A DNA stretch of 64,000 nucleotides from Brevibacillus laterosporus DSM 25 (GTDB lineage Bacteria; Bacillota; Bacilli; Brevibacillales; Brevibacillaceae), in contig NZ_CP017705.1 of the NCBI RefSeq assembly GCF_002706795.1, positions 3,881,501 through 3,945,500 on the forward strand, given 5' to 3'. The notes beneath the pieces were generated by a model. It saw only the letters and a list, made by a program, of their open reading frames with translations. It ran no database searches and was not told the origin of the DNA. Shown here in pieces: positions 1 through 7,551 of the stretch (positions are counted from its first letter, which is position 1; the number at the start of each line of letters is the position of its first letter). The translations under genes were made by a program, and so were the position numbers.

Positions 1-480
1 ACTACGTGTCGTACTGTTGGATATCACAATTTCATACAACGGTAAGCTGTAGTTTCGTTGGTCAGAGGAAAAAATATGCTCTGCCATCCTAAATGTCTTG
101 TCAAGAATCCTTTTTCTATCTGTTTCTTCGTTGATAAAATACATGATTTTCTTTGTAATATCATATCTTTCTGCTTTAATGCAACCGATGAAAAAGTCAG
201 CGGTTTTTATAGGGGACATACTCCCAGATTCATTGAAGCATTCACCTAGAAAATCTTCATAGAAGGTATCTTTTTGTAATCCCAAGGCTTCTGTCATCGA
301 ATCTAATTGGGGCAATGTCATCTTCCTTTTGGAATTCAATATTTGGCTGATGATAACTGAGTCAATTCCAGTAGCTAGTCCAAGGTCTTTTCGTTTCCAC
401 CCTTTACCATCAAGTGCTTCTTGTAAACGTTGGCGTAATTCTATCTGCGCACCTTCATAATTGTAATCTAAGACGTGCAT
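1..480 (-). CDS. XRE-family transcriptional regulator (partial)
   Basis: Reading the minus strand from the ATG at 480 gives 160 codons with no stop, so the gene runs off the left edge. Residues about 11-65 look like an XRE/Cro-CI helix-turn-helix: a first helix around LRQRLQEAL, then KRKDLGLATGI and SVIISQILNSKRK as the likely scissor pair, then LPQLDSMTEALGL. The rest (Phe/Lys/Glu-rich, helical) is unfamiliar and may be a C-terminal sensing or dimerisation region. The ATG is preceded by AGGGGATAGGTAA, a plausible ribosome binding site. A second small regulator lies 180 bases upstream on the same strand, so the two may form a regulatory unit of an accessory element. DNA binding follows from the motif; the target is unknown. 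Confidence 0.75.
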   Translation of the reverse strand, partial: MHVLDYNYEGAQIELRQRLQEALDGKGWKRKDLGLATGIDSVIISQILNSKRKMTLPQLDSMTEALGLQKDTFYEDFLGECFNESGSMSPIKTADFFIGCIKAERYDITKKIMYFINEETDRKRILDKTFRMAEHIFSSDQRNYSLPLYEIVISNSTTRS

Positions 481-606
481 TTACCTATCCCCTTTTTCGT
501 TTGTGGAAATATAAGGAAAATATAATTTTCCATTATCATACTGTAATTAGATAATATTGTAAATAAAAATGAAAGTAAATGAGTAATGTTTTTAAAAATA
601 TTAAGT

Positions 607-616
607 ACCTATAGGT
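607..616. promoter_or_regulatory. CCTATAGG palindrome, copy 2
   Basis: ACCTATAGGT is a perfect 10-base palindrome in the gap between the two HTH genes. It shares its core with the site at 906-915 and could be a second operator controlling the downstream XRE gene. Confidence 0.3.
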
Positions 617-660
617 TCTTAAATACCGCAGGAGAGAGTAGAAAATCTACTCATCAATGC

Positions 661-894
661 CTATTGTTCCCGTTCCCATTCGTAGAGGTGTTCCATGCGG
701 AAGTTTGGCATGTACATCTGAATGATAGAAGTAATGGAATACATAGCTTCTGGAGACATCAGTTTGGTATTAGTGGCATAATGCGAGATCATTCTAGCTG
801 AAAAACCTGTTCGTCTCGCTAACTCAGCTTGTTTCATACCAATAAGATTCAGAACGGGTTGTAATAGGCATTTCCCACGTATGTAAGATGCCAT
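661..894 (-). CDS. small HTH (XRE-like) regulator
   Basis: Seventy-seven residues from the ATG at 894, chosen because an AGGGA ribosome binding site sits nine bases upstream; an in-frame ATG at 903 is too close to it. Residues 15-60 resemble a Cro/CI-type helix-turn-helix: MKQAELARRTGFSARMISHY followed by a segment that selects a state (KLMSPEAMYSITSIIQ). Such compact proteins are common as regulators in prophages and conjugative elements. The C-terminus (MEHLYEWEREQ) is acidic. An ACCTATAGGT palindrome lies just downstream and CCTATAGG lies over the ribosome binding site, which would suit autoregulation. Family assignment is good; function is inferred. Confidence 0.65.
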   Translation of the reverse strand: MASYIRGKCLLQPVLNLIGMKQAELARRTGFSARMISHYATNTKLMSPEAMYSITSIIQMYMPNFRMEHLYEWEREQ

Positions 895-905
895 TACATT
901 CATTC

Positions 906-915
906 CCTATAGGTT
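906..915. promoter_or_regulatory. CCTATAGG palindrome, copy 1
   Basis: CCTATAGGTT overlaps the ribosome binding site of the small HTH gene at 661-894. The same palindromic core occurs at 607-616. Two copies flanking a small regulator gene suggest an operator; this is inference from placement only. Confidence 0.3.
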
Positions 916-1469
916 ACTATTTTGACTCTGTCGTCTAGTGATAATTTAAGCAGGTAAGTGATCTTTCCGTTCACTACATAAAAGTGTGTATTACAAGGGT
1001 AGATGTTCAAGAAATATAATTGTCCTGTTGAGATTAGTATATTACGTAATTTGTCATTACGAAACTGACATTTTACAATTTGTGCAAATGTTTATTTGTG
1101 ATGACGATAGAGTAATGAAGCAATATCTCTTATAGAAGGATCATAATTTCTAAAACTCTGAACCAATCACATCCTTGTTACACTAGTCAATCGGGCACGC
1201 AGTTGCTAGTGGGCAAGCCTTTAAAAAACATAATAACTTTATCGGTTGGAGCATTGGCTTTATTGATTGGAATATTCTATTTAGCGATTAAATTTATGAA
1301 GAAGACCAAGAACTAATGGTGTTGAAAAACAAAAAATGGCTATGTTAATTTATATTGGTGTTTTAAGCTGAAAAAAATAGAGTCGGCTCTACGAATATGT
1401 AGAATCAACTCTATTACACTATGGTATATCAAGCACCAAATATTCCAGAAGCCGCCTTAATTAACTCAG
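916..1469. other. gene-poor accessory stretch
   Basis: No convincing gene. At 1182-1316 (+) an open stretch without a usable start codon encodes a hydrophobic segment (IITLSVGALALLIGIFYLAI) ending in KFMKKTKN, resembling the membrane tail of a wall-anchored or small membrane protein; it may be a gene remnant. At 1375-1415 there is a long imperfect inverted repeat (AATAGAGTCGGCTCTAC / GTAGAATCAACTCTATT) allowing wobble pairs, which could terminate the leftward gene at 1470-1739, though no T-run follows. Confidence 0.4.
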
Positions 1470-1739
1470 CTACATTTTCTTATTTAAAATAGCTTCCAAT
1501 TTACGTTGACACTTCATTTGATAATTTTTCTGATTTAATTTTTCTGTATTAAATCGTCCGATTACCGTTCTAACATCTGTATTATAGATGATTAGTTTTC
1601 TATACTCGTCATTTTCTAATAAGACTTTGTACCAATTACATTTTCTTATTTTTTTAATGTTTTTCGTAATTTGTTCTTCGTCTGGCTTTAAAAATGGTAC
1701 ATACATTAATAAATTTAAAAAATCAAGAATCAGTGGCAT
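1470..1739 (-). CDS. hypothetical protein
   Basis: Eighty-nine residues from the ATG at 1739, which has GGGAGG eight bases upstream; a further ATG at 1757 precedes that site and is less likely. I do not recognise the family. The N-terminus (MPLILDFLNLLMYVPFL) is hydrophobic, the rest is basic and Lys/Asn-rich with no metal-binding or catalytic motif that I can see. It is flanked by hairpins at 1375-1415 and 1848-1896 and sits in low-coding accessory DNA beside the small regulators. The good ribosome binding site supports a real gene. Confidence 0.5.
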   Translation of the reverse strand: MPLILDFLNLLMYVPFLKPDEEQITKNIKKIRKCNWYKVLLENDEYRKLIIYNTDVRTVIGRFNTEKLNQKNYQMKCQRKLEAILNKKM

Positions 1740-1847
1740 TCGTAATACCTCCCACAAAAATATCTACTTCTCTTTATTTATGGTTTAAGCTGAAAAGAGT
1801 CTCAAATTTCTGTATTTTAGTTAAACAGCAGTGCCTTCCAACCTTAT

Positions 1848-1897
1848 ACAAAAACATTCACGCTTGGTCTTAGAAGGGACTGACATGAGTGTTTTTG
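1848..1897. terminator. inverted repeat, possible terminator of the LysR gene
   Basis: ACAAAAACATTCAC pairs with ATGAGTGTTTTTGT across a loop of about 22 bases. It lies downstream of the leftward LysR gene and upstream of the hypothetical gene at 1470-1739. Rich in T/A at the stem base, so it may act as a terminator in either direction. Confidence 0.4.
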
Positions 1898-1949
1898 TAT
1901 TTCTAAAGTAGAAATGCTCTTCTTACTCTCACTAACTACCTAGTTTTAA

Positions 1950-2831
1950 CTAAAAATTGTAACCAAATTCCTGCATCAATAAAAGCCACTTTTCTATACT
2001 TGGACGGTCTTTCTTTTCCTTTGGTAGAACAATGTAGGCAGGGCGTTTAGGAGGGATGCTTCCTGTTAGCTTAATTTGACAGATACTCCCATCCTCTAAA
2101 GCTCTGCGAACCATAGAGCGTGTTACTAGTGATAAACCTAGTCCTTCTTGTACCAAATCGAGGGCGAGATGAGCCCCATCTACTTGTAGACGTGGGATAT
2201 AGCTAGGTGGGAGAGTCTTGATAATCCACTCGGTGAAGGGTGTACCCCAATTGACTAGAATCAATGGTATTTTACTTAGATCGTCTACATCAATACTTTT
2301 TGCTGAACTGAGCGGATGATGAGGTGATCCTACCAACAGAATCTCATCTTCGTAAAACGGGATAATTTCATAATTAGGCAGTGAGGGCGGGGTATATACC
2401 ATACCAATTTGGATAATTTGATCATGCAGATAGGTGTTAATGTCTGAAGAATGCCCGGTTTTCGTCCTAACAGCAATGGTTGGATAACGTAGATAGTATT
2501 CCTTTAGAATTGGCTCTAGAACGTAAGACCAGAGCGAAGAGACACTACCGATTGTAAGACGATCTTCATAGGGTTGTAAGGAGGCAACCTCCTGCATACC
2601 CTCCTGAGCTAGCTTGATGATACGCTCTGCGTATGGCAATAATGCGAGTCCAGCTTGTGTGATTTCAACACTCCGTTTATCCCGAACAAATAAGGGCCTG
2701 CCAATTCGTTCTTCCAATTGCTTAATACGCATAGTAACTGTGGATTGAACCAAATGGAGAATTTCAGCGGTGCGTGTGAAATTGCGGGTTTGCGCTAGTG
2801 TATAAAAAGCTTTTAACTGCTCAAAGTCCAT
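1950..2831 (-). CDS. LysR-family transcriptional regulator
   Basis: Full-length (293 residues) LysR-type regulator. Residues 1-60 form the winged helix-turn-helix (MDFEQLKAFYTLAQTRNFTR, then AEILHLVQSTVTMRIKQLEE and a wing RIGRPLFVRDKRSVEIT). Residues about 90-293 form the periplasmic-binding-like effector domain. It is transcribed away from the MFS exporter at 2957-4165, with 119 to 125 bases between start codons, the classic layout for a LysR protein that controls its divergent neighbour and itself. Two short inverted repeats in that gap (2893-2906, 2925-2938) are candidate binding sites. The effector is unknown. Confidence 0.92.
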   Translation of the reverse strand: MDFEQLKAFYTLAQTRNFTRTAEILHLVQSTVTMRIKQLEERIGRPLFVRDKRSVEITQAGLALLPYAERIIKLAQEGMQEVASLQPYEDRLTIGSVSSLWSYVLEPILKEYYLRYPTIAVRTKTGHSSDINTYLHDQIIQIGMVYTPPSLPNYEIIPFYEDEILLVGSPHHPLSSAKSIDVDDLSKIPLILVNWGTPFTEWIIKTLPPSYIPRLQVDGAHLALDLVQEGLGLSLVTRSMVRRALEDGSICQIKLTGSIPPKRPAYIVLPKEKKDRPSIEKWLLLMQEFGYNF

Positions 2832-2892
2832 AATATAACCTCTTATGCATATATTTGATTACTGTGAACAAAAAGATTCGTTTCTCAAATCA

Positions 2893-2938
2893 TACAATAC
2901 TTTGTAATCTGTTGATACTGATAATTCGAAAAATCGAA
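2893..2938. promoter_or_regulatory. candidate LysR operators
   Basis: Two dyads lie between the divergent starts: TACAA-N4-TTGTA (2893-2906) and TTCGA-N4-TCGAA (2925-2938). LysR proteins bind interrupted dyads in such gaps. Which one is used is not known. Confidence 0.4.
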
Positions 2939-2956
2939 AGTGAGTGACAGTTGATG

Positions 2957-4165
2957 ATACAGGGATTTCACATTTTAAAGAAAACGCCAGGCGCCATTAG
3001 ATGGTTGCTAGCCTTGTCCTTCTGCATGAACCTTGGCTTTTATGCCTTAATTCCATATTTGACACTTTATTTGACCGGTAGCTATGGATGGGCATTATCG
3101 ATGGCGGGATTGGTTTTGAGTGTACGCCAGTTTTCTCAACAGGGCGTAGCCTTTTTGGGAGGAATTATTGCCGATCGATGTGGATATAAGCTAACGATGA
3201 TATTAGGGATGATTGTGAGAGGTTTAGGTTTTCTCGCCTTTGCCTTTTGTACCGAAACCTGGCATTTTTTCATTGCAGCAATCTTTTCTGGACTGGGAGG
3301 TTCGCTATTTGAACCAGCTGTTAGTGCTTCGTATGCTGTATTGACACCTGAAGGAATCCGTAAAGATGTATTTGGTGTAAAGAATGTCCTAAACAATGTA
3401 AGTGTTGTGGGTTCACAATTGGTCGGTACAGCATTAATTATGGTCGATTTCTATTGGCTGTCCATCTTCGCTGGTGGGTTATACTTCTTATGTGCAGGGC
3501 TTGCCTTGCTAGTGTTACCACCGCTGGCTGTAAAAGCTACTAAATCAAATGTGCTGAGGAGTTTTCAGACTGTCATTTTGGATCGAAGCTTTATGCTTTA
3601 TACGTTTATATTGATAGGACATTATTATATTTATATGCAATTGTTTTTGGCCATTCCACAATTTGTTGAAGATACCTTGCAAAATAAAATGGCAGTAGGA
3701 ACTGTGTTGTCAACAGTAGCTATCGTAACAATTCTGTTTCAAATGAAGGTACTCCAATGGTTGAGCAACTATAGTCAACGGTTTACATTGATTGGGTTGG
3801 GCACTTTGATAATGGCATTTGGACTATTTTTATTTAGCTTTTCAAATCAATTATGGATGATTTTGCTTGATGCTAGTATTTTTGCGATCGGCACAATGAT
3901 CTCTGTTCCTTATTTAATTGATATGGTGCCGTATTTTGCCCCTAAACACCAATTAGGCGCTTATTACGGGTTTAATGGCTATGCACTTGCTATAGGTGGC
4001 TCTATTGGGACCTCATTAGGAGGATGGGCTTATGAGCTTGGAAAACAATTGTATATGCCATGGTTGCCGTGGGGAATCTGTTTAGCAATCGGATTTCTTG
4101 TATGCTGGCATATGTATCGAATGGAGCAAAGAATGGCGGTACAAACTAAGAGAGTGGCTATCTAA
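2957..4165 (+). CDS. MFS transporter (drug-efflux type)
   Basis: A major facilitator superfamily protein of about 402 residues, read from the second or first of adjacent starts (TTG ATG ATG region, 2951-2957). Twelve or so hydrophobic segments alternate with short loops. Motif A of the DHA1 group is visible after the second segment (GIIADRCGYKLTM, near residue 75). The N-terminal ILKKTPGAIRWLLALSF and the central loop are typical of Bacillus multidrug exporters such as YttB or MdrP, but the substrate cannot be deduced. It diverges from a LysR regulator that probably controls it. Membrane protein, proton-driven by family. Confidence 0.88.
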   Translation: MQGFHILKKTPGAIRWLLALSFCMNLGFYALIPYLTLYLTGSYGWALSMAGLVLSVRQFSQQGVAFLGGIIADRCGYKLTMILGMIVRGLGFLAFAFCTETWHFFIAAIFSGLGGSLFEPAVSASYAVLTPEGIRKDVFGVKNVLNNVSVVGSQLVGTALIMVDFYWLSIFAGGLYFLCAGLALLVLPPLAVKATKSNVLRSFQTVILDRSFMLYTFILIGHYYIYMQLFLAIPQFVEDTLQNKMAVGTVLSTVAIVTILFQMKVLQWLSNYSQRFTLIGLGTLIMAFGLFLFSFSNQLWMILLDASIFAIGTMISVPYLIDMVPYFAPKHQLGAYYGFNGYALAIGGSIGTSLGGWAYELGKQLYMPWLPWGICLAIGFLVCWHMYRMEQRMAVQTKRVAI

Positions 4166-4325
4166 TTCTTGCTGGATATTTTCACTGTTGTCGATTCAAC
4201 GCAGAAATTGGGGGTAAAAAGAAAGAGAAGAGTGCATAAAAATTGAAACGAAATGGGCTTCTCATACGTATGGATATATATAATACTACCGGAGTTGGAT
4301 TCTGGTTGAAAGCGAGGGACATAAG

Positions 4326-4436
4326 GTGGAAGATAAAAAGAAAATTCGCCACATGCTATTCTTCACTGGTTCATTCGGGTTTGCTGTCTTCGCTATGGTT
4401 GTTGTCACAGAGATTATTCGTGTCTCTATGCATTAG
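4326..4436 (+). CDS. small membrane protein, 36 residues
   Basis: A GTG start at 4326 with GCGAGGG eight bases upstream opens a 36-codon frame: a basic N-terminus (VEDKKKIRHM) followed by one hydrophobic segment (LFFTGSFGFAVFAMVVV) and a short tail. A strong terminator follows at 4492. The layout, positive-inside charge and ribosome binding site support a real single-pass membrane peptide. I do not recognise the family. A longer frame over the same bases (4243-4563) runs through the terminator and has no ribosome binding site. Confidence 0.6.
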   Translation: MEDKKKIRHMLFFTGSFGFAVFAMVVVTEIIRVSMH

Positions 4437-4491
4437 CCTTATACTCAGAAAAGCGAATGTAGAATGTAAACGTGAATCGGATAGAAAGAGG

Positions 4492-4518
4492 GGCGGCCAT
4501 TATGGCCGTCTTTTTTTA
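4492..4518 (+). terminator. rho-independent terminator
   Basis: GGCGGCCA, a three-base loop and TGGCCGTC, then seven or more T residues; ends the small membrane protein transcript. Confidence 0.85.
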
Positions 4519-4554
4519 TGGTACATCTATATTTTTCGACAATATGTAATCGTT

Positions 4555-4662
4555 TGTGGATAATTAAAAAAAGAAATCCACAAGGATATATACCTGTTTA
4601 ACCACCTTTTGCACAATTGCCCCACAGGCTATCAACAGGATTTCCACAGCACTTGTGGATAT
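4555..4662. promoter_or_regulatory. cluster of DnaA-box-like sites upstream of sda
   Basis: Against the DnaA box TTATNCACA, 4555-4563 (minus strand) is perfect (TGTGGATAA read on +), 4654-4662 has one mismatch (TGTGGATAT), 4607-4615 has one mismatch (TTTTGCACA), and 4574-4582 and 4640-4648 have two. In Bacillus subtilis DnaA activates sda through such boxes, so the same control is likely here. Confidence 0.7.
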
Positions 4663-4670
4663 CGGAACGA

Positions 4671-4699
4671 TTGTTCGTTTTTTTATAAGCTGTTACAAT
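4671..4699 (+). promoter_or_regulatory. probable sda promoter
   Basis: TTGTTC, 17 bases, TACAAT: a weak -35 with a good -10, 31 bases before the sda start and directly downstream of the DnaA-box cluster, as expected for an activated promoter. Confidence 0.5.
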
Positions 4700-4729
4700 A
4701 CGGTATAGAACAAAAGGGAGGTGACAAGC

Positions 4730-4861
4730 GTGAGATACTTAAGTGATACGATGTTGATAGAAGTATATCAACGTGCAGTCGCCCTTCATCTCGATGCCGA
4801 TTTTATTTTCCTGGTAGAAGCTGAAATGGCGCGTAGGAAACTCTCTGTTCAAAGTGCTTAA
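4730..4861 (+). CDS. sda: sporulation histidine kinase inhibitor Sda
   Basis: Forty-three residues from a GTG at 4730 with GGGAGGTGA upstream. The sequence (RYLSDTMLIEVYQRAVALHL, then DADFIFLVEAEMARRKL) matches the two-helix hairpin of Sda, which binds the dimerisation domain of sporulation kinase KinA and blocks its autophosphorylation. Sda is a checkpoint: it stops sporulation when replication initiation is disturbed or under way. The length agrees with the family (about 46). Its upstream region carries several DnaA-box-like sequences, consistent with the known DnaA control of sda. Terminator at 4918. Confidence 0.9.
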   Translation: MRYLSDTMLIEVYQRAVALHLDADFIFLVEAEMARRKLSVQSA

Positions 4862-4917
4862 GTCATGAAGGTATTAGAATTACAGACATATAAATAGAAA
4901 ACGGGCAAATAGAGATA

Positions 4918-4946
4918 GCCACCCTATGTAAGGGTGGCACTTATTT
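4918..4946. terminator. bidirectional terminator
   Basis: GCCACCCT-N5-AGGGTGGC followed by TTATTTTT; lies between convergent sda and the gene at 4953-5453. Confidence 0.8.
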
Positions 4947-4952
4947 TTCTAC

Positions 4953-5453
4953 TTAGAGTAGGATTTCAAACATCGTAATATTATTCAAGGGTTGCTTATT
5001 TTCATGCAAATCTTCTGGGAAATATAAAAACACTGGACCTTTCTCTCGAATTGGTCTACCGTCTTTTGAGAATTGGAGAATTATTTGCTTGGATTTTTCC
5101 AAAGAAACATCTACATAATCTTCTTGTTCACGGTGAATACGAAGAGTCGTAGCATTTGCATAAGGCTTGGCATTTTCCAAGAAAGGTGCAAATTTGATTG
5201 CATAATCGCCCTCTAGCACTTTTCGTTCTTCTACCAAGCTTTTGCGTTGACTAGGAGGGGTGGAGCCTTCCTTCATTTCTTTTTCCCAATGTAGAGCTGC
5301 ACCACGGATATATTTCTGCGTCTCTTGTAGCTCCAGATTATCCTGTTCCATATAAGTAGACAGTTCGAATTTTCGGTCATCAAATACCCAAACACTTGGA
5401 TCAATGGTGATAGGGAATTCTACAGCTCCCTTTACTACAATCACGTCTGCCAT
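4953..5453 (-). CDS. conserved hypothetical protein
   Basis: 166 residues. No signal peptide or membrane segment. The N-terminal half (VIVVKGAVEFPITIDPSVWV, FDDRKFEL) reads as beta strands; the middle is charged and helical (LELQETQKYIRGAALHWEKE); the end returns to strands (GPVFLYFPEDL). I think I have seen similar proteins in Brevibacillus and Paenibacillus, but cannot name a function. The ATG follows AGAGAGGAAGACCGAA, an acceptable ribosome binding site. Monocistronic, convergent with sda, and divergent from ylaN. Confidence 0.7.
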   Translation of the reverse strand: MADVIVVKGAVEFPITIDPSVWVFDDRKFELSTYMEQDNLELQETQKYIRGAALHWEKEMKEGSTPPSQRKSLVEERKVLEGDYAIKFAPFLENAKPYANATTLRIHREQEDYVDVSLEKSKQIILQFSKDGRPIREKGPVFLYFPEDLHENKQPLNNITMFEILL

Positions 5454-5675
5454 TTCGGTCTTCCTCTCTGTTAGCGCTCTTACTACTTAATTATTGTATC
5501 GCAGGATGTAGAGAGCTGCAATGAATGTGCTTGGTTACAAGTGTTTATTGACAGCGTTTTCAAAGGCATTTAACATATTATACACTATGAATAAAAGGTT
5601 ATCCCCTTTTCAAATGACGCGTTATGACGTACTATGTATGTATGGTAAGGACGTGTCCAAACGGAGGGATAGGTT

Positions 5676-5963
5676 TTGACAGACGTAAAAATTCATAACG
5701 ATATGGCCAATAAAGCTTTAGCGTTATTAAGAGCAGATGCGGATAAAATATATAAATTAATTGATGTTCAGATGGAGAACTTGAACATGCCACAGTGCCC
5801 TTTGTATGAAGAGGTGCTTGATACACAGATGTTTGGTCTGTCGCGTGAAATTGAGTTCGCGGTTCGCCTAGGAGTAGTAGTAGAAGATGAAGGCAGAACT
5901 ATTCTGGAAAATCTTGAACACAAATTAGCCGATTTACATGAGCTCTTTAACGAAAAAAAATAA
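5676..5963 (+). CDS. ylaN: YlaN family protein (DUF1507)
   Basis: 95 residues starting at a TTG (5676) with CGGAGGGA nine bases upstream; no better ATG fits. The stretch [20 protein letters not shown] is a hallmark of YlaN. The protein is small, helical and cytoplasmic. In Bacillus subtilis ylaN is essential under normal iron supply, and later work links it to Fur and iron homeostasis; that role is from the literature on the family. In B. subtilis ylaN neighbours ftsW; here ftsW lies 3 kb further on in the opposite orientation, so the order has been rearranged. Confidence 0.93.
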   Translation: MTDVKIHNDMANKALALLRADADKIYKLIDVQMENLNMPQCPLYEEVLDTQMFGLSREIEFAVRLGVVVEDEGRTILENLEHKLADLHELFNEKK

Positions 5964-5964
5964 A

Positions 5965-6003
5965 AACTCGCTAGGAAAGCTTTCTTTCCTTAGCGAGTTT
6001 TTG
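5965..6003. terminator. bidirectional terminator
   Basis: AAAACTCGCTAGGAAAG and CTTTCCTTAGCGAGTTTTT form a long stem between convergent ylaN and the Ca2+/H+ exchanger. Confidence 0.85.
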
Positions 6004-6018
6004 TTACGTGTGGACGAT

Positions 6019-7065
6019 CTAATCAAAGAAGAAGGCTGTACCAAGAATAAGATACACAATTAACAATAATACTCCTTCGAACCAGTTGGTTTTACCGTCC
6101 CGACAGATCGAAATCGTGATAATGGTTGATACGGCAATTGCTGTGAGTTCTGGAACAGTAAAGACGATGTTCATAGGGGACCCGAATAAGAGACTGATTA
6201 AGACCAGTGTAGGAGCTACGAACAAAGCTACTTGTAAACTAGAGCCCACAGCAATTTCCACAGCTGCTCCGATACGCCCCTTCATAGCGAGCAGGATTGC
6301 GGCACTATGTTCAGCGGCATTTCCAATAATGGCAATGACAAAAGCTCCCACAAACAGCTCTGACCAGCCGAAGGTATGTGAGACTGCTTCCACACTATGT
6401 ACTAACCACTCGGATACGACTGCTACAAAGAAAGTAGATACCACGAGCATGATGATGGATACTGGCTTAGACCAGACAGCCTCGCTCTCGTGCTGTTCCA
6501 CATCAGTGAGAAATGATTTATGTGTTACCATGGAGAAGATCAGCCACAGCGCATATGCAAGAATTAATAATATAGCGATTACGATCGACAAGGTGTTAAT
6601 CTTTTCAAGGGATAGTTCAGACATAAAGATAGCAGGAATAAACAAGGAAACTAAGGCTAAAGTCATCATGGAAGCGTTGTGTCCGGCTAGTTGACTATTA
6701 AAGATTTGTTCTTTAAACTTTAAGCCACCAAGCAATACGCTTAATCCTAACACTAATAAAAGATTTCCGATAACGGAACCTGTGATAGACGCTTTCACCA
6801 TTTCAAACAAACCTTCTCTAACTAAAAAGAACGCAATAATTAATTCAGCTGCATTGCCGAAGGTTGCGTTTAAGAATCCCCCAATACGATCACCTGCATA
6901 ATGAGCGACATTCTCGGTAGCTTTTCCTAACCAGGATGCGAGAAAGATAATAGCTATGGAAGCTGTGATAAATCGTAATACTTCATTGTCAGTGAAATAG
7001 TGAAAACCAGTTGCCAGAGCAAAGCTTCCTCCTACCAACGAATAAAATAGTCGCATGCTTTTCAT
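6019..7065 (-). CDS. calcium/proton exchanger (CaCA family)
   Basis: 348 residues with about eleven hydrophobic segments. Two alpha repeats define the family: GNAAELIIAF near residue 70 and GNAAEHSAAI near residue 250, each followed by a small-residue helix. These glutamates bind Ca2+ in Cax/ChaA-type exchangers; Bacillus subtilis YfkE is the closest well-studied relative in length and motif. It exports Ca2+ (or other cations) in exchange for protons. Monocistronic, ending at the terminator shared with ylaN. Start: ATG at 7065; GAGGGG lies eight bases upstream. Confidence 0.93.
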   Translation of the reverse strand: MKSMRLFYSLVGGSFALATGFHYFTDNEVLRFITASIAIIFLASWLGKATENVAHYAGDRIGGFLNATFGNAAELIIAFFLVREGLFEMVKASITGSVIGNLLLVLGLSVLLGGLKFKEQIFNSQLAGHNASMMTLALVSLFIPAIFMSELSLEKINTLSIVIAILLILAYALWLIFSMVTHKSFLTDVEQHESEAVWSKPVSIIMLVVSTFFVAVVSEWLVHSVEAVSHTFGWSELFVGAFVIAIIGNAAEHSAAILLAMKGRIGAAVEIAVGSSLQVALFVAPTLVLISLLFGSPMNIVFTVPELTAIAVSTIITISICRDGKTNWFEGVLLLIVYLILGTAFFFD

Positions 7066-7203
7066 ACCATATAACCCCTCATTTCTTTCCGGATTATTTC
7101 AATCTTACTTTTCTGCTCTATGAGGTAAAGATTATCGAGATTCATGAGTGCATATTCCACTAACATTAGAGGAAAACTAAGGAAAAATTGTAGGAGGTGC
7201 TTT

Positions 7204-7458
7204 ATGTCTGCTCCCTATTGTTGTCCGGTATGTCGCACCAATCGTATGAGATTTACCATTATACGACAACAACCACAGTATGTCCGCTTACATCCACAAA
7301 CAGGTGAGACCATAGAAGAGTTGACCCAAACCGAACTAGATGCTTTTCATCAACCCTATAAAGGGGATGATTATCTTATTCAATGTGGTATCTGTGGCAC
7401 GATTGAAAGCGAAGAACGATTCGTAAAGATGGCACAACACTCATTTGGCCCAAAATGA
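7204..7458 (+). CDS. small zinc-ribbon-like protein
   Basis: 84 residues from the ATG at 7204 (AGGAGG seven bases upstream). Cysteines at CCPVC near the N-terminus and CGIC near residue 63 are spaced like a zinc ribbon. Between them lies a strand-rich section (RFTIIRQQPQYVRLHPQTGE). I do not recognise a named family. It may bind nucleic acid or protein through zinc; this is inference. It stands alone with its own terminator at 7495. A frame upstream in phase to 7144 lacks a ribosome binding site. Confidence 0.7.
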   Translation: MSAPYCCPVCRTNRMRFTIIRQQPQYVRLHPQTGETIEELTQTELDAFHQPYKGDDYLIQCGICGTIESEERFVKMAQHSFGPK

Positions 7459-7494
7459 GTAAGCTGAAACAATATAATGTCATTAAAAAGGGAG

Positions 7495-7531
7495 AAACCT
7501 GGTAATTTATTTATACCAGGTTTTACATTTT
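7495..7531. terminator. terminator
   Basis: AAACCTGGTA and TACCAGGTTT around an AT-rich loop, then a T-rich tail; lies between convergent genes. Confidence 0.8.
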
Positions 7532-7551
7532 TATATGGTTTAATATAAATA

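Noticed and set aside
4243-4563. 106-codon open frame
   Set aside because: It runs through the terminator at 4492-4518 and into the DnaA-box region, has no ribosome binding site, and overlaps the better 36-residue frame.
6086-6694. 202-codon plus-strand frame
   Set aside because: Antisense to the well-supported Ca2+/H+ exchanger; its Thr/Ala/Ile-rich composition is the shadow of hydrophobic coding DNA.
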